Origin: Spirochaetaceae bacterium
GTDB lineage: Bacteria > Spirochaetota > Spirochaetia > SZUA-6 > Fen-1364
Assembly: GCA_003141795.1 (NCBI GenBank)
Contig: PLNO01000355.1
Location: 14,593 to 34,403 of the forward strand
Length of the DNA: 19,811 bases
Direction: 5' to 3'
The notes under the pieces were generated by a model, which searched no databases, was not told the DNA's origin, and was given only the letters and a program-made list of their open reading frames with translations. Positions within the stretch are counted from its first letter, which is position 1. Every line of letters starts with the position of its first letter. Position numbers and translations under genes: made by a program. Below, piece by piece: positions 6,527 to 15,358 of this stretch.

Positions 6527-7336
6527 ATGAACGCGCAGATAACGCCGCCGGTCCGGCGCTCCAGGGCATTGCTTCTCGGTCTCCTCCTGCTGTGTCTGGC
6601 CGCAGCCCCTTCCTTCTCCCAGCAGCTCCTCGTCGATCCCCTCTGGGACAGCGTGGCGTTCGGCGCCAGCGCGCTCCTGGCGGGCGGCAGCGAGCTGTTC
6701 ATGTCGTACGTCACGCCTCCCGACCTCGGGGGAGTCGACCTCTCCCAGGTGAACGCGTTCGACAGGGCCGCAATGTTCACGTATTCCCATGGCATCGACA
6801 CGGCGAGCACGATCCTGGAGCTCGCGACGTTCGCCCTGCCCGTGGCGCTCATCTTCCTCCTCCCCCAGGATCAATGGCTGGGGGCCGCCGTGGTGTACGG
6901 TGAGGTGATGGGGAGCGCGGATTTCATGAAGAACTCGCTGAAATACCTCCTGCCCCGCTACCGTCCCTACATGTACCCCGGCGGAACGGACAACGGCAGC
7001 CCGTCGGATACCGACTGGTACGCGTCGTTCCCCTCGGGACATGCGACAATGAGCTTTGCCGCGGCCACCTTCGGCTCCGTTCTTTTTGCGACTTATTACC
7101 CCAGCTCGCCGTATCTCGTGCCGGTGATCGTCGCCAACTACGCCCTTGCGACGCTCACCGGGTCGTTCCGAGTGTTCGCGGGCCAGCATTTCATGACCGA
7201 CGTGATTGCCGGCGCGGCCATCGGAGCGGCGTGCGGTTACCTCGTTCCGCTCCTCCACCAGTCGTCGACGTGGAGCGGTGCGGGTGCCGGCAAAGGAATC
7301 CGCGTGGAGATCCCCGTGGCGAGCTTCAGCTACTGA
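6527..7336 (+). CDS. PAP2-family phosphatase, exported
   Basis: Phosphatidic-acid-phosphatase-type enzyme of 269 residues, probably acting on a lipid or isoprenoid phosphate at the periplasmic face. A signal peptide or anchor (about 11-31) is followed by membrane segments. All three catalytic motifs are intact: K139-x6-R146-P147 in KYLLPRYRP, P169-S-G-H172 in SFPSGHA, and R215-x5-H221-x3-D225 in SFRVFAGQHFMTD. The region between the first two motifs carries a soluble insert (about 148-167). A GTG six bases upstream (6521) is in frame, but ATG 6527 was preferred because AGTAGG precedes it. The substrate is unresolved; lipid A, undecaprenyl diphosphate and phosphatidate are all possible. It lies 40 bases upstream of the macroglobulin gene, which has its own strong promoter. 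Confidence 0.88.
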   Translation: MNAQITPPVRRSRALLLGLLLLCLAAAPSFSQQLLVDPLWDSVAFGASALLAGGSELFMSYVTPPDLGGVDLSQVNAFDRAAMFTYSHGIDTASTILELATFALPVALIFLLPQDQWLGAAVVYGEVMGSADFMKNSLKYLLPRYRPYMYPGGTDNGSPSDTDWYASFPSGHATMSFAAATFGSVLFATYYPSSPYLVPVIVANYALATLTGSFRVFAGQHFMTDVIAGAAIGAACGYLVPLLHQSSTWSGAGAGKGIRVEIPVASFSY

Positions 7337-7342
7337 CCCGAG

Positions 7343-7371
7343 TTGAGATGACTCTTCCCCCGTGATATAAG
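7343..7371 (+). promoter_or_regulatory. Strong sigma-70-type promoter abutting the macroglobulin start
   Basis: TTGAGA (7343-7348), exactly 17 bases, then TATAAG (7366-7371). Each box has five of six consensus bases, and a TG one base before the -10 makes it an extended -10. Only five bases separate the -10 from ATG 7377, so the predicted transcript would start at the initiation codon itself. Confidence 0.55.
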
Positions 7372-7376
7372 AAGAA

Positions 7377-10300
7377 ATGAACAAACTGCTCGATGCCGTA
7401 CGGCATGCGTTCGCTGCGGCCGTTGCATGGCTGAAGTCCCACGTATGGGTCGTTTTCAGCGTTGCGGGTCTTCTCGTCGTTGCAGGCCTGCTCGCGCTGC
7501 TCGTCATCTTAAGCCAGTCCAAAGGGGTGACCGTTACGGTAACCCCGCCGCCTCCCCGCGAGCTCACCGACTCCTCCCGTGTGCCGCCGCTTTCGATTTC
7601 ATTCGATGCCTCCGCTGCGCGCATCGAGCTCGTGGGCAAGGACATCACGCAGTCCGTTTCCCTCTCCCCGAAGATTCCCGGCGCGTGGACGTGGACCAGC
7701 GATACCTCGATCACTTTCTTTCCCTCGGAAGACTGGGAACCGGGGGTGCAGTACACGGCGAGCTTCGCGCCGTCCCTGTTCTCCGACAAGGTGAGGATCA
7801 GGCAGAAGAGCGTGTCGTTCCGAGCGGCGCCTTTCACCGCGCAGATCGTGAACGCCGAGTTCTACATCGATCCGGTCCGTCCGGACATCAAACGGATTTC
7901 CGCCATGGTGCGCTTCACCCATCCGGTGAAGGTGGAGGAGTTCGCCAAAGCGGTGAAGCTGAACATCCCGTTCACCATCACCTACGACAAGTACTTCGCC
8001 ACGGCGTACATCGTGACGGAGAACATCCCGGTTCCCGACAAGGCGTACGACGTGAAGCTTTCGATCGCCGGCAGGTTCTCCTCGGTCCGCGGAGGGGTCC
8101 CCTTCACGGCGAGCTTCGCGCAAGGCATCACGATCCCGGGGAAGTACGATTACGCCTCCCTCCAAGGGCTGGAGTCGAGCCTCCTGCGGGACGAGAGCTA
8201 CGAGTACCGCAAGATCCTCGTCCTGAGCTCCAACCTGGGAATGCAGCCCGATCAGGTTGCCCGTTCCATCGAGGCGACACTCCTGCCCAAGGACCGCGCG
8301 GAATCCCCCGGCGCGGAGGCGGAGAAGGACCACGAGTGGGCGCCGGAGGAGATCGACGCCGCAGTCCTGGCAGCGGGGACCCGCCTGGACCTCACTGCGC
8401 AGCCGGTCGAGGGGGACTACGGAAAGGACGTGAGCTTCTCCTTCAACGCCCCCTCGGACCGTTTCGTGTTCGTGGAGGTGAAAAAGCAAATCGAGGCCTT
8501 CGGCGGCTACGTCATCAAGCCGGGCCTGCGAAAGGTCGTGCGCGTCGCGCCCATCCCCCGACAGGTGGAGATCATGCACGAGGGGTCGATCCTCTCGCTT
8601 TCCGGCGAACGCAAGCTCTCCCTCTTCTCCAACGACCTCGGTTGGGTGCAGTTCGAGATCGGACGCATCATCCCCGACCAGCTCAACAACCTCATCACGC
8701 AGACCCACGCGGACATCAGGAACCTGACCCTCGACCGCAGCTACGGCTTCGGCCTGGAAAACCTCTCCTCGATCTACCAGGAGACGAGGAGGCTGCAGAC
8801 GCTGGAGCCCGGCCAGATCCAGTACTTCTCCTTCGACTTCGATTCCTACCTGTCCCGCGAGACGGATCCCCGGCTGAAATACGGCCTGTTCCATTTCAAG
8901 GTGTCGGAATACGACCCCGAGACGAAGAAGCCCACGGGCGTTTCCACGTCCCGGCTCATCCTCGTGACCGACCTCGGCGTGCTCGTCAAGAAGAGCGTCG
9001 CCGGAGGCTTCGACGTGTTCGTGCAGTCCGTGCACTCGGGCTCTCCCGTCGGCGGCGCCTCGGTGAGCGTGATAGGCAAGAACGGGCTGTCAGTGCTCAG
9101 CGTCGTCACCGCTCCTGACGGGCATGCCGCCGTCCCGAGCCTCGAAGGATTCACACGGGAAAAGACGCCGCAGGCGTTCGTCGTCACCCGGGGGAGCGAC
9201 ATGTCGTTCCTCCCCGTGCAGGGCCAGGAGAGGTTCCTCAACTTCAGCCGTTTCGACATCGGCGGCCTGTACGGGACGGCGGACCCCGGCTTCATCGACG
9301 CGTATCTGTTCTCCGACAGGGGCATCTACCGGCCGGGGGACCTCATGAACTTCGGCGTCATCGTGAAGGCCGGCGACTGGGGGAAGAACCTCGCCGGGCT
9401 CCCGTTGGAGCTCAGCGTCCAGGACCCCAGGGGCCTCGAGATTCAGAAGCAGAAGATCTCCCTGTCCTCAACAGGGTTCGAGCAGTACTCCTTCCGTACG
9501 GACGAAACCGCGCAGACGGGGAAGTACGAGCTCAGCCTCTACATCGCCCGGGACAAGGAGGACCGCAAGCTCCTGGGCTCCACGTCGGTGAAGGTGGAGG
9601 AGTTCCTGCCCGACCGTCTTTCGATCCGATCGAGCTTCTCGGGGGATGGAAGCCGCGCCTGGGTGACCCCCGAAGACCTGAAGGCCACCGTAGCGCTTTC
9701 CACACTCTACGGCACACCGGCCGCGGACTCGAAGGTGGAGGCGGTCATGAGCCTCTCACCGGCGGCGCTCTCCTTTCCCGCCTACCCCGACTATCTGTTC
9801 TTCGATCCGCTCGGCGCGGGCAAGACCTTCGAGGACACCCTGCCCGCGGCGCGCACCGATGAGTCGGGAAGCGCCGTCTTCCCCATGAACCTCGAGCGTT
9901 TCGACAAGTCGACGTTCCTCGTGCGTTTTGCCGCTGACGGCTTCGAGAAGCAGGGCGGCCGGGGGGTGCACACCGAGGCCGCCATCGTCGTGTCGCCGCT
10001 CGCATCGGTGGTGGGGTACAAGCCGGACGGCCGCCTTGACTACATCTACCGCAATGCCGCGCGGACGGTGAACTTCGTGTCACTCGGCGCCGATCGGGCG
10101 CCCGTCCCGCTTTCAAAGCTCACGATGCGCATCACCGAGATACGGTTCGTGTCGGTATTGGAAAAAGGGCCGGACAAGCTCTATCGTTATGCCTCCGTGG
10201 AGAAGAAGCTCGCCCTGCAGGAGAAGGCGTTCGCCGTCCCGCGGGCGGGAGCCACGGTGAGCCTGCCCACCGAGACCCCGGGGGACTACGAGCTCACCGT

Positions 10301-13004
10301 GGAAGACGCCGACGGCGTCAAGCTCTCCACCCTGCGGTTCTCCGTGATCGGCAGCGGGAACCTCGCGCGATCGCTGGACAGGAACGCGGAGCTGCAGATA
10401 CGGCTGGACAAGAGCGACTACGCGGCGGGGGATACGATCCGCGTGAGCCTCAAGGCCCCGTACACGGGCTCGGGTCTCATCACCATCGAGCGCGACAAGG
10501 TGTACGCCTACAAGTGGTTCACCTCCGACACGAGTGCAACGGTGCAGACCATCACGGTGCCCGATTCGATCGAGGGAACCGCCTACGTCAACGTCTCCTA
10601 CGTGCGATCGATCGATTCGAAGGAGATCTTCACGAGCCCGCTGAGCTACGGGGTCGTGCCGGTGACCGTCAACCGCGGCGCGCGCTCCAACCGCATCAGT
10701 CTCAAGGCGGAGGCGGAAGTCCTTGCCGGAAGCCTGCTTTCGATCACCTACAGCTCGGAGAAGCCGGGCCGGGTCGTCGTGTTCGGCGTTGACGAGGGGA
10801 TCCTCCAGGTGGCGCGCTACACCACGCCGCGGCCTCTCGACCATTTCTTCGCGAAGCGCGCCCTCGAGGTGGGCACGTCGCAGATCCTCGACCTCATCCT
10901 CCCCGAGTACTCCGTCATCCAGGCCGTCTCCGCCATGGGCGGTGACGAGGGGGCGGGGCTCCTGGGGCGCAACCTCAACCCGTTCAAGCGGAAGAACAAG
11001 GCGCCCGTCGTGTTCTGGTCCGGGATCCTCGCGGCGGACGCGACGGAACGCACGGTGAGCTACCGGGTGCCCGACTATTTCAACGGCACGATGCGGATCA
11101 TGGCCGTGGAGGTCTCGGGCAATGCAATCGGGGTGCAGGAGACGCGGACGCTCGTCCGCAACCATTTCGTCATCAGCCCGAACGTGCCCACCGTGGTCAC
11201 CCCCGGTGACCAGTTCGAGGTCGGCGTGTCGGTCATGAACAACCAGCTCGCGGGGGGCAAGGACACGAGCGTGCGCATTGCCCTGAAGGCATCGGACCAG
11301 TTCGATCTCGTGTCCGGCAACGACGCCACGGAGAGCATCGGAGCGCAGAAGGAGAAGACGGTCTTCTTCACCCTGCGTGCAAAGAGCGCGCTGGGCGCGG
11401 GAACCCTCTCCTTCACTGCCGCCGGTGGGGGGCTTTCTTCGAGCCTCGAGGAATCCGCGAGCATCCGCCCGGCAACCCCGTTCAGGACACAGCTGGATAC
11501 GGGACGGGCGCGCGGCAAGGACGCCGAGGTGCCGCTCACGCGCGCGATGTACCCCGACTTCCGCAGCATCACGGTGACCGCATCCCCGCTTCCCCTTGCG
11601 CTCACGGGCGGGCTGAAGGCGTACCTCGACTCCTACCCCTACGGCTGTACGGAGCAGATCGTGAGCCGCGCGTTCGCCGTGCTCGCGCTGAAGAGGGTCC
11701 CCGACTTCTCCATCACGGATGTCGAGGCTCAAACGGCCTTCGACAGGGCGCAGAAGGTGCTGCGTGCCCGTCAGAACCAGGGGGGATCGTTCGGGCTCTG
11801 GGCCGCGAACGAGAACGTCTCCGACTTCGTCACGGCGTACGCCATGCATTACCTCACCGAGGCCAGAGCAGCCGGGTATGCGGTGGACCAGGGCCTGTTC
11901 AACCAGGGCCTCGACGGCTTGCGGCAGATCGCAGGCGGGGACCCGAAGTTCGAGCACACCACTCCGCGCGCGGCCGCCTATGCAATCTACGTGCTTACGC
12001 GCAACGGGGTGGTCACCACGTCCTACATCAACGCGCTGCGGGAGTCGAAGGCGCTGGGATCCGGCTGGAAGCAGGGCCCCGTGGCCATCTACCTCGCCGG
12101 CGCCTACGCGCTCATGAAGCAGATGCCGGAGGCGCGGACCCTGCTCAACGGCGCCTTCTCGGGCTCCTGGGCCGCCGTCCTCTGGGACGACTACTATACC
12201 GACCTCTCCCAGTCGTCTCTCTGCCTGTACATCGCATCGCGTCATGTGCCCGACGTTGCCGGATCCGTGGCCGACAAATCGATCGACATGATCGTCGCCG
12301 ATCTCACCGACGGGAAGTTCAACACGATCTCTTCCTCCTACGCCACCCTCGCTCTGAGCGAATACGCCGCCTCCTGGGCGGCCGGCGCGCAGAAGCGTCT
12401 CACGATTTCAGCCAAGAGCAAGGACTCCACGTATGAAGCGCTGAAGCTGACGGGAAATGCGATCCTCCGCGCCGAGGTGCCGTATGGATCGCCTGCCGTC
12501 AAGGTGAGCGACCCGACCGCCGACGCGATCTACTACCAGGTCGTCCAGGCCGGCTTCGACCTCGAGCCGCCGAAGGAGACGGCGAAGAACGGGATCGAGG
12601 CGTTCCGCGAGTACACCGATGCGGACGGGAAGCCGATCGGCACCGTGCGCATCGGCTCCGAGGTCCGGGTGCACGTGCGCATCCGCGCGATCGACTCCCA
12701 TCGGCCGACGATCGGCAACATAGCGATCGTCGACATGCTGCCGTCCGGGTTCGAGCTCTCCTACGACAGGGCGGAGAGCGGAACGATCGGCGAAGGATCG
12801 CTTCGCGTCGACTTCGTCGAGCCGCGGGAGGACCGCGTGCTCATCTTCTGTACGGCGGAGTCCTCGGTGCGCGACTTCACCTACACCATCCGTGCCGTGA
12901 ACAAGGGGCGATTCGCCGTGCCCCCGGTGCTCGCCGAATCCATGTACGACAGGAAGGTCTGGACCCAGCATCCGTCGGAAGGGTACATCGTGGTCGGAGA
13001 CTGA
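7377..13004 (+). CDS. Bacterial alpha-2-macroglobulin with thioester motif (YfhM-like)
   Basis: Large periplasmic protease-trapping protein of 1875 residues, similar in plan to E. coli YfhM (about 1650 residues). A cytoplasmic start and one membrane anchor (about 22-46) replace the lipoprotein signal of YfhM; no lipobox cysteine is present. Stacked macroglobulin-type beta domains follow, with the conserved FSDRGIYRPGD near residue 646 and the A2M domain near 1210-1290 (VVFWSGI, then VPDYFNGTM). The thioester motif is intact: YGCTEQ, with Cys1424 and Gln1427 (bases 11646-11657), at the head of the helical thioester domain. The end has the usual VPPVLAESMYD segment. The protein would trap attacking proteases covalently. 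Its stop overlaps the PBP1C start by one base (TGATG), the well-known A2M-PbpC pairing. Confidence 0.95.
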   Translation: MNKLLDAVRHAFAAAVAWLKSHVWVVFSVAGLLVVAGLLALLVILSQSKGVTVTVTPPPPRELTDSSRVPPLSISFDASAARIELVGKDITQSVSLSPKIPGAWTWTSDTSITFFPSEDWEPGVQYTASFAPSLFSDKVRIRQKSVSFRAAPFTAQIVNAEFYIDPVRPDIKRISAMVRFTHPVKVEEFAKAVKLNIPFTITYDKYFATAYIVTENIPVPDKAYDVKLSIAGRFSSVRGGVPFTASFAQGITIPGKYDYASLQGLESSLLRDESYEYRKILVLSSNLGMQPDQVARSIEATLLPKDRAESPGAEAEKDHEWAPEEIDAAVLAAGTRLDLTAQPVEGDYGKDVSFSFNAPSDRFVFVEVKKQIEAFGGYVIKPGLRKVVRVAPIPRQVEIMHEGSILSLSGERKLSLFSNDLGWVQFEIGRIIPDQLNNLITQTHADIRNLTLDRSYGFGLENLSSIYQETRRLQTLEPGQIQYFSFDFDSYLSRETDPRLKYGLFHFKVSEYDPETKKPTGVSTSRLILVTDLGVLVKKSVAGGFDVFVQSVHSGSPVGGASVSVIGKNGLSVLSVVTAPDGHAAVPSLEGFTREKTPQAFVVTRGSDMSFLPVQGQERFLNFSRFDIGGLYGTADPGFIDAYLFSDRGIYRPGDLMNFGVIVKAGDWGKNLAGLPLELSVQDPRGLEIQKQKISLSSTGFEQYSFRTDETAQTGKYELSLYIARDKEDRKLLGSTSVKVEEFLPDRLSIRSSFSGDGSRAWVTPEDLKATVALSTLYGTPAADSKVEAVMSLSPAALSFPAYPDYLFFDPLGAGKTFEDTLPAARTDESGSAVFPMNLERFDKSTFLVRFAADGFEKQGGRGVHTEAAIVVSPLASVVGYKPDGRLDYIYRNAARTVNFVSLGADRAPVPLSKLTMRITEIRFVSVLEKGPDKLYRYASVEKKLALQEKAFAVPRAGATVSLPTETPGDYELTVEDADGVKLSTLRFSVIGSGNLARSLDRNAELQIRLDKSDYAAGDTIRVSLKAPYTGSGLITIERDKVYAYKWFTSDTSATVQTITVPDSIEGTAYVNVSYVRSIDSKEIFTSPLSYGVVPVTVNRGARSNRISLKAEAEVLAGSLLSITYSSEKPGRVVVFGVDEGILQVARYTTPRPLDHFFAKRALEVGTSQILDLILPEYSVIQAVSAMGGDEGAGLLGRNLNPFKRKNKAPVVFWSGILAADATERTVSYRVPDYFNGTMRIMAVEVSGNAIGVQETRTLVRNHFVISPNVPTVVTPGDQFEVGVSVMNNQLAGGKDTSVRIALKASDQFDLVSGNDATESIGAQKEKTVFFTLRAKSALGAGTLSFTAAGGGLSSSLEESASIRPATPFRTQLDTGRARGKDAEVPLTRAMYPDFRSITVTASPLPLALTGGLKAYLDSYPYGCTEQIVSRAFAVLALKRVPDFSITDVEAQTAFDRAQKVLRARQNQGGSFGLWAANENVSDFVTAYAMHYLTEARAAGYAVDQGLFNQGLDGLRQIAGGDPKFEHTTPRAAAYAIYVLTRNGVVTTSYINALRESKALGSGWKQGPVAIYLAGAYALMKQMPEARTLLNGAFSGSWAAVLWDDYYTDLSQSSLCLYIASRHVPDVAGSVADKSIDMIVADLTDGKFNTISSSYATLALSEYAASWAAGAQKRLTISAKSKDSTYEALKLTGNAILRAEVPYGSPAVKVSDPTADAIYYQVVQAGFDLEPPKETAKNGIEAFREYTDADGKPIGTVRIGSEVRVHVRIRAIDSHRPTIGNIAIVDMLPSGFELSYDRAESGTIGEGSLRVDFVEPREDRVLIFCTAESSVRDFTYTIRAVNKGRFAVPPVLAESMYDRKVWTQHPSEGYIVVGD

Positions 13005-15358
13005 TGCCGTCCACAGGACCTGCCATCCGGGCTCGCGGGCGGAGAATCCTCTTCTCCGCCCTCCTGGCCCTTGTGATCGCCGCGGCGCTGGTCGCGGGAC
13101 TGTGCTTCAGCACGCGTGCCGTGGAGGAGGTGTCCTACTCCACGGCCGTCTACGACAGGAAGGGCGCGCTCATGCGCCTCACCCTGTCTCCGGACGAGAA
13201 GTATCGGATCCGGGCGGACAGCGGCTCCCTTCCGAAGCGGTTCACCGAGGCGATCCTTCTGAAAGAAGACCGGCTGTTCTTCTGGCACCCCGGGGTGGAT
13301 CCAGCGGCGTTGGGCCGTGCCTTCTGGCACAGCTTCGTGGCACGGGACTACCGCTCGGGCGGCTCGACGATCACCATGCAGGCGGTCCGTCTCCTCTACA
13401 GGCTGGACACCACGAGCGTGGGGGGGAAGCTGCGCCAGATCTTCCACGCGCTTTTGATCGAGTGCACCTATCCCAAGCGGCGAATCCTGGAGCTGTACTG
13501 CAGCCTCGTGCCCTGCGGCGGGAACGTCGAGGGCTTCCCCGCGGCGAGCCTGCTGTACCTCCACAAGCCGTTGTCCTCGCTGTCCCTCTCCGAGACGCTG
13601 CTGCTCTGCAGCATCCCCCAGAGGCCCCGCGAGAGGGAGCCCGGCGACGAGGGAGGGAGTGCGCGCGGTGCGCGCGACCTGCTCTTCAAATCCTGGCTCG
13701 CGGTCCATCCCGAGGACGCGGGGCTTTCCGTGCAGTTCGCCCTGCCGGAGCAGTCGTCGCTCTCCCTGCCGTTCGCGGCGCCCCACGCCGTGACCTCTCT
13801 CCTCCAGCGCCACAGGGGCGAATCGACGATCTCCTCCACGATCGATCTCGGGCTGCAGTCCACCGTGGAGCGGATCGTGACGCGCTACCGGGACCGAAAG
13901 ACCGCGGTCGGCATCCACAATGCGTGCGCCCTGCTGGTCAAGGCGGACAGCATGGAGGTGCTCTCCGAGGTGGGGTCCGCGGACTTCTTCGACGAATCGA
14001 TCGACGGCCAGGTGAACGGGACGGAGGCGAAACGTTCCCCCGGCTCCGCGCTCAAGCCCTTCCTCTACGCGCTGGCGATGGATCAGAGCCTCATCCATCC
14101 CATGACGGTGCTGAAGGACGCGCCCATCCACTTTTCGGGGTACAACCCCGACAACTTCGACAACGACTTCGAGGGCCCCATCACCGCGCGCGACGCGCTG
14201 GTCAGGAGCAGGAACGTGCCGGCCGTGGCCCTCATGCAGCGGGTGAAAAACCCCGACCTGTACGACCTCCTCTCCCGGGCAGGGGTTTCGGATCTGCGCC
14301 CCCGAAGCGTCTACGGGGTCTCCCTCATCCTGGGAACGGCCGAAGTAACGATGAAGGAGCTCGCCGGCCTGTACGGGATGCTCGCCAACGGGGGGGAGAT
14401 GCGTCCCCTGCGCGACACGATGTCGGCCCCTCCGGCGCGTAACGGGCCGCGCCTCATCAGCGCGCAAGCGGCATACCTCACCGCGCATATCCTCCAGGAG
14501 AGGCCGCGGCCCGACGAGCTGGCCGCCGGCCCGGTCGTTCAGGAAACCCGGCCCTGCGCGTGGAAGACCGGGACCTCCATCGGTTTCAGGGACGCGTGGT
14601 GCGTGGGCATCTTCGATTCCTTCATCATCTGCGTCTGGGTGGGCAATTTCGACGGGTCGGGAAACCCCGAGCTCGTGGGGCTGCGCACGGCGGCGCCGCT
14701 CATGTTCGAGATCATCGACGCGCTGCGCGCAAGCGGGCTTTCACGCGACTACGACACCGGGGAGGCCGTGCAGCAGCCCCCGGGGATCATCGTGACGAAG
14801 GTGTGCGCCACCTCGGGCAAGATCCCCACGGCGTTCTGTCCGACCGTCGTGGACACGCTGTTCATTCCCGGCGTATCGCCGATCGACGTGTGCGACGTCC
14901 ACCAGCAGATCTACATCGACGTGAAATCGGGCCTGCGCCGCAGCCGGCCGATTCCGGGGCGTACGCGGTCCACCGTGATGGAGATCTGGCCGTCGGACAT
15001 CCTCGCCCTCTTCGAGAAGGCGGGGCTTCCCCGCCGCCCTCCGCCAGCCTTCGCGCCGGATGACGACATGAACGCCCAGGCCGATTCCGGCACGTCGCCG
15101 CAGATCGCCTCTCCTCTCCCCGGAGGGGAGTACTCGGTCCGCGTGGGTGATCCCACCTACGGTGACATACCGTTCGTGGCGGTCGTCCCTTCGGATGTGC
15201 GCACGGTCTACTGGTTTCTCAACGAATCATTCGTCGGACAGTCACCGGGGAAGGCTGCCTTCTTCTGGAAGGCGGCGCCGGGCAGTTATGTCCTTCGGGC
15301 CACCGACGAGCACGGACGCTCGGGCTCCTGCACGTTCAAGGTCGTGGCCCGGGAGTAA
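13004..15358 (+). CDS. pbpC: Penicillin-binding protein 1C (bifunctional transglycosylase/transpeptidase)
   Basis: Class A penicillin-binding protein of 784 residues that polymerises and cross-links peptidoglycan in the periplasm. Order of parts: membrane anchor (about 13-34); glycosyltransferase GT51 domain with catalytic Glu88 in LLKEDRLFF and the RSGGSTITMQ motif (117-126); transpeptidase domain with Ser348-x-x-Lys351 in PGSALKPF, Ser402-Arg-Asn404, and Lys521-Thr-Gly523 in WKTGTS; and a C-terminal BiPBP_C-type beta domain (about 700-783), the mark of the 1C subtype. All catalytic residues are present. The ATG overlaps the macroglobulin stop (TGATG), so the two are translated together, as expected for a wall-repair and protease-defence pair. 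The 3' end overlaps the convergent Nudix-fusion gene by 23 bases. Confidence 0.96.
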   Translation: MPSTGPAIRARGRRILFSALLALVIAAALVAGLCFSTRAVEEVSYSTAVYDRKGALMRLTLSPDEKYRIRADSGSLPKRFTEAILLKEDRLFFWHPGVDPAALGRAFWHSFVARDYRSGGSTITMQAVRLLYRLDTTSVGGKLRQIFHALLIECTYPKRRILELYCSLVPCGGNVEGFPAASLLYLHKPLSSLSLSETLLLCSIPQRPREREPGDEGGSARGARDLLFKSWLAVHPEDAGLSVQFALPEQSSLSLPFAAPHAVTSLLQRHRGESTISSTIDLGLQSTVERIVTRYRDRKTAVGIHNACALLVKADSMEVLSEVGSADFFDESIDGQVNGTEAKRSPGSALKPFLYALAMDQSLIHPMTVLKDAPIHFSGYNPDNFDNDFEGPITARDALVRSRNVPAVALMQRVKNPDLYDLLSRAGVSDLRPRSVYGVSLILGTAEVTMKELAGLYGMLANGGEMRPLRDTMSAPPARNGPRLISAQAAYLTAHILQERPRPDELAAGPVVQETRPCAWKTGTSIGFRDAWCVGIFDSFIICVWVGNFDGSGNPELVGLRTAAPLMFEIIDALRASGLSRDYDTGEAVQQPPGIIVTKVCATSGKIPTAFCPTVVDTLFIPGVSPIDVCDVHQQIYIDVKSGLRRSRPIPGRTRSTVMEIWPSDILALFEKAGLPRRPPPAFAPDDDMNAQADSGTSPQIASPLPGGEYSVRVGDPTYGDIPFVAVVPSDVRTVYWFLNESFVGQSPGKAAFFWKAAPGSYVLRATDEHGRSGSCTFKVVARE

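Noticed and set aside
7599..9035. 478-codon minus-strand frame opposite the macroglobulin N-terminal half
   Set aside because: Shadow composition (long runs of His, Asp and Arg) with no domain or start signal.
10113..12245. 710-codon open frame on the minus strand opposite the macroglobulin gene
   Set aside because: It is antisense to an unmistakable family member, is Arg/His/Gly-rich with no recognisable domain, and is typical of shadow frames in G+C-rich genes.
12881..14488. 535-codon minus-strand frame opposite the macroglobulin end and pbpC
   Set aside because: Low-complexity, basic, shadow-like composition, no ribosome binding site, and it spans two clear plus-strand genes.
15116..15130. 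CTCCCC-GGA-GGGGAG hairpin in pbpC
   Set aside because: It falls in the linker before the C-terminal domain with the reading frame intact; no T-run follows and the family's full length extends past it.
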